Of a DNA stretch of 64,000 bases, positions 58,859-64,000 are shown piece by piece. The notes below the pieces were generated by a model that was not told the DNA's origin, did not search any database, and saw nothing but the letters and a program-made list of their open reading frames with translations. A program made the translations under genes and the position numbers. This DNA comes from Streptomyces kaniharaensis (GTDB lineage: Bacteria; Actinomycetota; Actinomycetes; Streptomycetales; Streptomycetaceae). How positions within the stretch are numbered: position 1 is the first letter of the stretch; each line of letters opens with the position of its first letter. The stretch covers positions 4,040,001 to 4,104,000 of the forward strand of contig NZ_WBOF01000001.1 of assembly GCF_009569385.1 (NCBI RefSeq), written 5' to 3'.

Positions 58859-59698
58859 ATGGCGAACTTCACCGCCGCGGACGTCAAGAAGCTCCGTGAG
58901 CTCACCGGCGCCGGCATGATGGACTGCAAGAAGGCCCTGGACGAGGCCGAGGGCAACGTCGAGAAGGCCGTCGAGCTCCTGCGCATCAAGGGCCAGAAGG
59001 GCGTTGCCAAGCGCGAGGGCCGCGACGCCTCCAACGGCGCCGTCGCCGCGCTGATCGCCGAGGACAAGAAGTCCGGCGTTCTGGTCGAGCTGAACTGCGA
59101 GACCGACTTCGTCGCCAAGGGTGACAAGTTCGTCGAGGTTGCCGACGCCATCGCCGCCCACGTGGCCAAGACCGCCCCGGCCGACCTGGACGCCGCCCTG
59201 GCTTCCGAGATCGAGGCCGGCAAGACCGTCCAGCAGTTCGTCGACGAGGCCAACGCGACCCTGGGCGAGAAGATCGTCTTCCGTCGCTTCGCCCAGTTCG
59301 ACGGTGACGGCTTCGTCGCGGTCTACCTGCACAAGACCAGCCCCGACCTGCCGCCGGCCGTCGGCGTCCTGGTCGAGCTGGACAAGGAGAACGCCGAGGT
59401 CGCCAAGGACGTCGCGCAGCACATCGCCGCCTTCGCGCCGAAGTACCTGTCCCGCGAGGACATCCCGGCCGAGGACATCGAGAACGAGCGTCGCGTCGCC
59501 GAGGCCACCGCTCGCGAGGAGGGCAAGCCGGAGGCCGCCCTGCCGAAGATCGTCGAGGGTCGCGTCACCGGCTTCGTGAAGGAGAACTCCGTCCTGGAGC
59601 AGGCCTTCGCGAAGGACAACAAGAAGACCGTCGCCAAGGTCCTCGAGGAGAACGGCGTCGCCCTCAAGCGCTTCGCCCGCTTCCGCGTCGGCGCCTGA
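58859..59698 (+). CDS. tsf: Translation elongation factor Ts
   Basis: A 279-residue EF-Ts, the nucleotide-exchange factor of EF-Tu. MANFTAADVKKLRELTGAGMMDCKKALDEAEGNVEKAVELLR is the N-terminal UBA-like module, and VELNCETDFVAKGDKF contains the TDFV core motif that disrupts the Mg site of EF-Tu. ATG 58859 has AGAAGAGA upstream. Confidence 0.97.
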   Translation: MANFTAADVKKLRELTGAGMMDCKKALDEAEGNVEKAVELLRIKGQKGVAKREGRDASNGAVAALIAEDKKSGVLVELNCETDFVAKGDKFVEVADAIAAHVAKTAPADLDAALASEIEAGKTVQQFVDEANATLGEKIVFRRFAQFDGDGFVAVYLHKTSPDLPPAVGVLVELDKENAEVAKDVAQHIAAFAPKYLSREDIPAEDIENERRVAEATAREEGKPEAALPKIVEGRVTGFVKENSVLEQAFAKDNKKTVAKVLEENGVALKRFARFRVGA

Positions 59699-59744
59699 GC
59701 CACGTTCCACCTGGTCCCCGGCGCGCTTACGCTGGGAACCGCCC

Positions 59745-59764
59745 CCGCCCGCTGACCCGGGCGG
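59745..59764 (+). terminator. Hairpin terminator after tsf
   Basis: Perfect 7-bp arms (59745-59751, 59758-59764), GC-only, 46 nt after the tsf stop. Confidence 0.5.
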
Positions 59765-59832
59765 GCGGAACGCCGAACGGGCTCACCCAGCGCCAACCGT
59801 CTATGGGCGGGCCACGTCGGCACCATGAACGA

Positions 59833-59890
59833 CGAGGAGGCCATTGCCGTGCAGGACACCGTACCGGTTCCCGCGGCAGTGGCCTCCTCG
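59833..59890 (+). other. Long hairpin in the pyrH leader, overlapping a 35-codon frame
   Basis: A 17-bp stem with a single G-T pair (59833-59849 and 59874-59890) and a 24-nt loop. A 35-codon frame (ATG 59825 to TGA 59932; MNDEEAIAVQ, later VSALPRL) spans it. It ends 26 nt before the pyrH ATG. It could be a leader structure or an upstream frame. Confidence 0.4.
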
Positions 59891-59958
59891 CGTGTACGCG
59901 CAGACCGGGTATCCGCACTCCCGCGTCTGTGAACCAGTAGGTGCAAAAGGAGAAGTCC

Positions 59959-60723
59959 ATGCAGGAGACGCAGGAGACCGCGCAGGAACCCAAGGACGGC
60001 TCGCGCCGCCGGGTGCTGCTGAAGCTGTCCGGTGAAGCCTTCGCCGGCGGCGGCGGGCTCGGCGTCGACCCGGACGTCGTTCACGCGATCGCCCGGGAGA
60101 TCGCCACGGTCGTGCGCGCCGGCACCGAGGTCGCGGTGGTCATCGGCGGCGGTAACTTCTTCCGGGGCGCGGAGCTCCAGGTCCGCGGCATGGACCGGGC
60201 CCGCTCCGACTACATGGGCATGCTCGGCACCGTGATGAACTGCCTCGCACTCCAGGACTTCCTGGTCAAGGAGGGCATCGAGACCCGGGTCCAGACCGCG
60301 ATCACCATGGGCCAGGTCGCCGAGCCGTACCTGCCGCTGCGGGCCGTCCGGCACCTGGAGAAGGGCCGTGTGGTGATCTTCGGCGCCGGTATGGGCATGC
60401 CGTACTTCTCCACCGACACCACGGCCGTCCAGCGCGCGCTGGAGATCCACGCGGACGTCCTGCTGATGGGCAAGAACGGTGTGGACGGCGTCTACGACTC
60501 CGACCCCCGGACCAACCCGGACGCGGTCAAGTTCGATGCGCTGGAGTACTCCGAGGTCATCGCGCGCGACCTGAAGGTCGCCGACCTCACCGCCATCACG
60601 CTGTGCAAGGACAACAACCTTCCGATGCTGGTCTTCGAGCTGCTGGCGGAGGGCAATATCGCGCGCGCGGTGAAGAGTGAGAAGATCGGCACACTCATCA
60701 GCCAGGATTCTGTCCGGGCCTGA
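59959..60723 (+). CDS. pyrH: UMP kinase
   Basis: A 254-residue amino-acid-kinase-fold UMP kinase. RRVLLKLSGEAFAGGGGLGVDP holds the ATP loop, VVIGGGNFFRGAEL and MGMLGTVMNCLALQ are family blocks, and TTDTTAVQRALEIHADVLLMGKNGVDGVYDSDPR (starting STDTT) is the UMP/ATP site. ATG 59959 follows AAAAGGAGA, the best Shine-Dalgarno in this operon. Confidence 0.97.
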   Translation: MQETQETAQEPKDGSRRRVLLKLSGEAFAGGGGLGVDPDVVHAIAREIATVVRAGTEVAVVIGGGNFFRGAELQVRGMDRARSDYMGMLGTVMNCLALQDFLVKEGIETRVQTAITMGQVAEPYLPLRAVRHLEKGRVVIFGAGMGMPYFSTDTTAVQRALEIHADVLLMGKNGVDGVYDSDPRTNPDAVKFDALEYSEVIARDLKVADLTAITLCKDNNLPMLVFELLAEGNIARAVKSEKIGTLISQDSVRA

Positions 60724-60821
60724 GCAGCAACCAGCCGTACGGGACGGCGTCGGCGCCGTGACCGGCCCGCACGCCGACACCGGTCGGGACAACAGCAGAT
60801 GAACCGGACAGGGAGATCACA

Positions 60822-61379
60822 GTGATCGAAGAGACCCTCCTCGAGGCCGAGGAGAAGATGGAGAAGGCCGTCGCGGTCGCCAAGGACGACTTCGCCGCCA
60901 TCCGCACCGGCCGCGCGCACCCGGCGATGTTCGCCAAGATCGTCGCGGAGTACTACGGTGCCGTGACGCCGATCAACCAGCTGGCCTCGTTCTCGGTGCC
61001 GGAGCCCCGGATGGCGGTCGTCTCGCCGTTCGACAAGACCGCGCTCAAGGCGATCGAGCAGGCGATCCGCGACTCGGACCTGGGCGTCAACCCGTCCAAC
61101 GACGGCTCCATCATCCGGGTGGTCCTGCCCGAGCTCACCGAGGAGCGCCGCCGGGAGTTCATCAAGGTCGCCCGTGGCAAGGGCGAGGACGCCAAGGTCT
61201 CGATCCGTTCGGTGCGCCGCAAGGCGAAGGACGCCATCGACAAGCTGGTCAAGGACGGCGAGGTCGGCGAGGACGAGGGCCGTCGTGCCGAGAAGGAGCT
61301 CGACGACACCACGGCCAAGTACGTGGCCGCCGTCGACGAGCTGCTCAAGCACAAGGAAGCCGAGCTGCTCGAAGTCTGA
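60822..61379 (+). CDS. frr: Ribosome recycling factor
   Basis: A 185-residue RRF, the standard length. MEKAVAVAKDDFAAIRTGRAHPAMFAKIVAEYYGAVTPINQLASFSVPEPRMAVVSPFDKTALKAIEQAIRDSDLGVNPSNDG is the conserved front. It works with EF-G to split terminated ribosomes. GTG 60822 follows AGGGAG. The stop overlaps the cdsA start (TGATG). Confidence 0.97.
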   Translation: MIEETLLEAEEKMEKAVAVAKDDFAAIRTGRAHPAMFAKIVAEYYGAVTPINQLASFSVPEPRMAVVSPFDKTALKAIEQAIRDSDLGVNPSNDGSIIRVVLPELTEERRREFIKVARGKGEDAKVSIRSVRRKAKDAIDKLVKDGEVGEDEGRRAEKELDDTTAKYVAAVDELLKHKEAELLEV

Positions 61380-62860
61380 TGAACGACGCCCCTGACGCCC
61401 CTGGCTACTGGGGCCCATCCGACCAGCAGTACCAGCCCTACCGCCCGGCGCCGCAGCCGCAGGCACCCCGGCAGCCGTTCCATCCGGCGCCGGGGTACGG
61501 CGAGCAGGCGGCGCCGCCGCAGGCCCAGGGCCACCCCGGCCACCCGGACGGCCAGCCCGCCTTCCCGGGTGTGCCGGGCGCCGTCCCGGGTGACCACGGC
61601 CATCAAACGGGTCACGCGCCGCAGCCTCCGGGGTACTGGGGCGGCGACGCGGAGGAGACTCAGGTCATGCCTCCCGTGGCGGCCGATCCGGGCCCGTTCG
61701 GCGACCCGGCCGCGGGCGCGGCTGCCGTTCCGGCGGCCGATCCGGCCGCAGGCCCCGGTTCCGGCCCGGCGCGGGAGGCGGGCCGGCTGAGCGGTCCGCT
61801 GTTCCGGGACGAGCAGCCCGAGACGGCGGCGCCTGGCACGTCGGAGACATTCGTGCTCCGCGCGGTCACCGGCGACGTCGACCACACTCCCGCCCCCGGC
61901 CACGGCGCCCTGCCGTACCCGGGGGCTCCGGTGCATCCCGCGCCGCCGAACCACCTGGCGGCCGGGCAGCCCCACTTCGTGCCGTCGTCCCACCCAGGGC
62001 AGGAGACACCCGTGGCCCAGCCCGACCCGCAGCCCCAGCCGCGCAAGCAGCGCGGCGGCCGTAACCTCCAGGCCGCGATAGGGGTGGGGGTCGGTCTCGG
62101 CGCGGTGATCATCGCCTCGCTGTTCGTGGTGAAGGCGCTGTTCCTGGTCGTCGTGATGGCCGCGGTGGCGGTGGGCATCTGGGAGCTGACCAGCCGGCTG
62201 TCCGAGCGCAAGCAGATCAAGGTGCCACTGGTCCCGCTGCTCGCCGGCGGCATCGCCATGATCGCCACCGGCTACTGGGCCGGGGTCCAGTGGGCCGCGG
62301 CCTCGCTCGCGCTGACCGGGCTGGCGGTGATGGTCTCGCGGATGGCCGAGCCGCCGGAGAACTACCTGCGGGACATAACGGCGGGCGTGTTCACCGCCTT
62401 CTACGTGCCGTTCCTGGCCACCTTCGTGGCGATGATGCTGGCGGCGGACGACGGCCCGCAGCGGATCGTGCTCTTCCTGATCGTCACGATCTGCAGCGAC
62501 ACCGGCGCCTACGCCGTGGGCTACAAGTTCGGCAGGAACAAGCTGGCCCCCACGATCAGCCCGGGCAAGACCCGGGAGGGCCTGGCCGGCGGCGTCGGCC
62601 TGTCCATGCTGGCCGGCGCCCTGCTGATGCAGCTGATCATCGACAACGGCAGCTGGTGGCAGGGTCTGATCCTGGGCGGCTGCGCGGCGGTCACCGCGAC
62701 CCTGGGCGACCTGGGCGAGTCGATGATCAAGCGCGACCTCGGCATCAAGGACATGGGCACGCTGCTGCCCGGCCACGGCGGGATTATGGACCGGCTGGAC
62801 TCGCTCCTGCCGACCGCCCCGGTGGTCTGGCTGCTTCTGGCGGCCTTCGTCGGCAGCTGA
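61379..62860 (+). CDS. cdsA: Phosphatidate cytidylyltransferase (CDP-diglyceride synthase)
   Basis: A 493-residue protein: the first 220 residues are a proline/glutamine/alanine-rich cytoplasmic region, and the rest is the CdsA membrane domain with about eight hydrophobic segments. Its end carries the family signature: SPGKTREGLAGG, DLGESMIKRDLGIKDMGTLLPGHGGIMDRLDSL. It makes CDP-diacylglycerol from CTP and phosphatidate, downstream of the PlsC/GpsA steps encoded at 2.8-4.6 kb. Translationally coupled to frr. Confidence 0.95.
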   Translation: MNDAPDAPGYWGPSDQQYQPYRPAPQPQAPRQPFHPAPGYGEQAAPPQAQGHPGHPDGQPAFPGVPGAVPGDHGHQTGHAPQPPGYWGGDAEETQVMPPVAADPGPFGDPAAGAAAVPAADPAAGPGSGPAREAGRLSGPLFRDEQPETAAPGTSETFVLRAVTGDVDHTPAPGHGALPYPGAPVHPAPPNHLAAGQPHFVPSSHPGQETPVAQPDPQPQPRKQRGGRNLQAAIGVGVGLGAVIIASLFVVKALFLVVVMAAVAVGIWELTSRLSERKQIKVPLVPLLAGGIAMIATGYWAGVQWAAASLALTGLAVMVSRMAEPPENYLRDITAGVFTAFYVPFLATFVAMMLAADDGPQRIVLFLIVTICSDTGAYAVGYKFGRNKLAPTISPGKTREGLAGGVGLSMLAGALLMQLIIDNGSWWQGLILGGCAAVTATLGDLGESMIKRDLGIKDMGTLLPGHGGIMDRLDSLLPTAPVVWLLLAAFVGS

Positions 62861-62869
62861 CGGACCCGC

Positions 62870-62913
62870 ACACGTCGAAGGGGCCCCGGACGTCCGGGGC
62901 CCCTTCGACGTGT
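62870..62913. terminator. 44-bp near-perfect palindrome, terminator after cdsA
   Basis: Perfect 21-bp arms (62870-62890 and 62893-62913) with a 2-nt centre, the strongest inverted repeat in the window, between cdsA and rlmN. In either direction it would form a very stable hairpin. Confidence 0.85.
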
Positions 62914-62950
62914 CCGGCCCGCCCCGGGCGTCTGCGACACTGGAACAACC

Positions 62951-64000
62951 ATGCCTAAGCCCGGAGAACTCACCTTTGTCGCGCCGCGCGGCGCCAAGCC
63001 CCCGCGACACCTCGCCGACCTCAGCCCCGCCGAGCGCAAGGAGGCCGTCGCCGAGCTGGGCGAGCAGCCGTTCCGCGCGAAGCAGCTCTCCAACCACTAC
63101 TTCGGCCGGATGTCGAACGACCCGGCGAGCTGGACGGACATCCCCGCCGCCAGCCGGGAGAAGCTCACCGAGAGCCTGCTGCCCGAGCTGATGTCGGTGG
63201 TCCGGCACGTCTCGTGCGACGACGACACCACCCGCAAGACGCTGTGGAAGCTGTTCGACGGCACCCTCGTCGAGTCGGTGCTGATGCGCTACCCGGACCG
63301 GGTCACCATGTGCATCAGTTCGCAGGCCGGCTGCGGCATGAACTGCCCGTTCTGCGCGACCGGTCAGGCCGGTCTGACCCGCAACCTGTCGACCGCCGAG
63401 ATCGTCGAGCAGATCGCCGCCGGGATGCGCGCGCTCAAGGCCGGCGAGATCCCGGGCGGGGAGGCGCGGCTGTCCAATGTGGTGTTCATGGGCATGGGCG
63501 AGCCGCTGGCCAACTACAACCGGGTGCTGGCCGCGATCCGCCGGCTGACCGACCCGGCGCCGGACGGCTTCGGCCTGTCCCAGCGCGGTATCACCGTGTC
63601 CACCGTCGGCCTGGTCCCGGCGATGAACCGGCTCGCCGACGAGGGCCTCAGCTGCCGCCTCGCGCTGTCGCTGCACGCCCCGGACGACGAGCTGCGCGAC
63701 GAGCTGGTGCCGGTGAACACCCGGTGGAAGGTCGCCGAGGTGCTGGACGCGGCGTGGAACTACGCGGAGAAGTCCGGCCGCCGCATCTCCATCGAGTACG
63801 CGCTGATCAAGGACATCAACGACCAGGCGTGGCGGGCGGACCTGCTCGGCCGGCTGATCAAGAACCAGCGGGTGCACGTCAACCTGATCCCGCTGAACCC
63901 GACCCCGGGTTCCAAGTGGACCGCCTCCCGGCCCGAGGACGAGCGCGAGTTCGTCCGCAGGCTCCAGGCGCACGGCGTGCCGACGACTGTCCGCGACACC
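62951..64000 (+). CDS. rlmN: 23S rRNA (adenine2503-C2)-methyltransferase RlmN (partial)
   Basis: A radical-SAM enzyme that methylates A2503 of 23S rRNA and A37 of tRNAs. The frame starts MPKPGELTFVAPRGAK at ATG 62951 and is open to the window end (350 codons). CGMNCPFCATGQAGLTRNLS has the CxxxCxxC iron-sulfur cluster motif; VVFMGMGEPLANYNRVL, GLSQRGITVSTVGLVP, LALSLHAPDDELRDELVP and VNLIPLNPTPGSKW are further RlmN blocks. The last codons VRDT should be followed by R-G-x-D/E-I-x-A-A-C-G-Q-L, which is outside the window. Confidence 0.95.
   Translation, partial: MPKPGELTFVAPRGAKPPRHLADLSPAERKEAVAELGEQPFRAKQLSNHYFGRMSNDPASWTDIPAASREKLTESLLPELMSVVRHVSCDDDTTRKTLWKLFDGTLVESVLMRYPDRVTMCISSQAGCGMNCPFCATGQAGLTRNLSTAEIVEQIAAGMRALKAGEIPGGEARLSNVVFMGMGEPLANYNRVLAAIRRLTDPAPDGFGLSQRGITVSTVGLVPAMNRLADEGLSCRLALSLHAPDDELRDELVPVNTRWKVAEVLDAAWNYAEKSGRRISIEYALIKDINDQAWRADLLGRLIKNQRVHVNLIPLNPTPGSKWTASRPEDEREFVRRLQAHGVPTTVRDT

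Overview
The window is a high-GC, gene-dense stretch of an actinobacterial chromosome. Gene order and content match the family Streptomycetaceae closely: leuD tail, hupS, gpsA, ddlA, thiL, thiD, recG, coaD, rpmF, rnc, mutM, smc, ftsY, nsdA, amtB-glnK-glnD, ffh, rpsP-rimM-trmD-rplS, four tandem signal peptidases, dprA, whiG, rpsB-tsf-pyrH-frr-cdsA, rlmN. NsdA and the sporulation sigma factor WhiG point to a sporulating Streptomyces or Kitasatospora-type organism. The species cannot be fixed from the sequence alone. I saw no tRNA, rRNA, CRISPR array or insertion sequence.

Layout. 1-10.3 kb: end of leuD, the HU/H1-like nucleoid protein HupS, FbiD/CofC (coenzyme F420), a lysophosphatidate acyltransferase joined to gpsA (phospholipids), D-Ala-D-Ala ligase, thiL, a 6-phosphofructokinase, thiD and rpmB. 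10.5-29.2 kb: DAK/FakA-like kinase, recG, a HTH protein, rsmD, coaD, a DivIVA-like coiled-coil protein, YceD-rpmF-rnc-mutM, a membrane transporter, a TPM-like protein, acylphosphatase, smc and ftsY. 29.3-38.9 kb: a primase/polymerase-like protein divergent from nsdA, the nitrogen operon amtB-glnK-glnD behind a GlnR box, ffh and a GNAT enzyme. 39-43 kb is the only visibly accessory zone: a methyltransferase, an archaeal/eukaryote-type prolyl-tRNA synthetase, a lower-GC repeat-rich spacer and a SprT-like zinc protein. 43.2-46 kb: the rpsP-KH-rimM-trmD-rplS ribosome-maturation operon. 46.1-50 kb: four type I signal peptidases. 50.2-57.3 kb: NUDIX, DUF2469, YraN, YifB, DprA, WhiG, a TetR regulator and an M23-like protein. 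57.9-64 kb: rpsB, tsf, pyrH, frr, cdsA and rlmN, which is cut by the window end.

How the genes work together. Most supply translation (L28, L32, S16, L19, S2, EF-Ts, RRF, RsmD, RimM, TrmD, RlmN, RNase III, ProRS) and membrane or secretion functions (FtsY, Ffh, signal peptidases, PlsC, GpsA, CdsA). Chromosome and DNA-repair genes (HupS, SMC, RecG, MutM, DprA) and developmental regulators (NsdA, WhiG) are interspersed.

The observations I would look at first are: two pairs of consensus DnaA boxes, both spaced exactly 17 bp, 6 kb apart and outside any origin; two sites resembling the RecA-independent DNA-damage promoter (PafBC type) at recG and at the HTH gene downstream of it; the SprT-like island with a 24-bp operator-like dyad; a WhiG with about 125 extra N-terminal residues; a repeat-encoded N-terminal extension on TrmD; and an M23 gene with no stop codon before it runs antisense through the neighbouring tetR gene.
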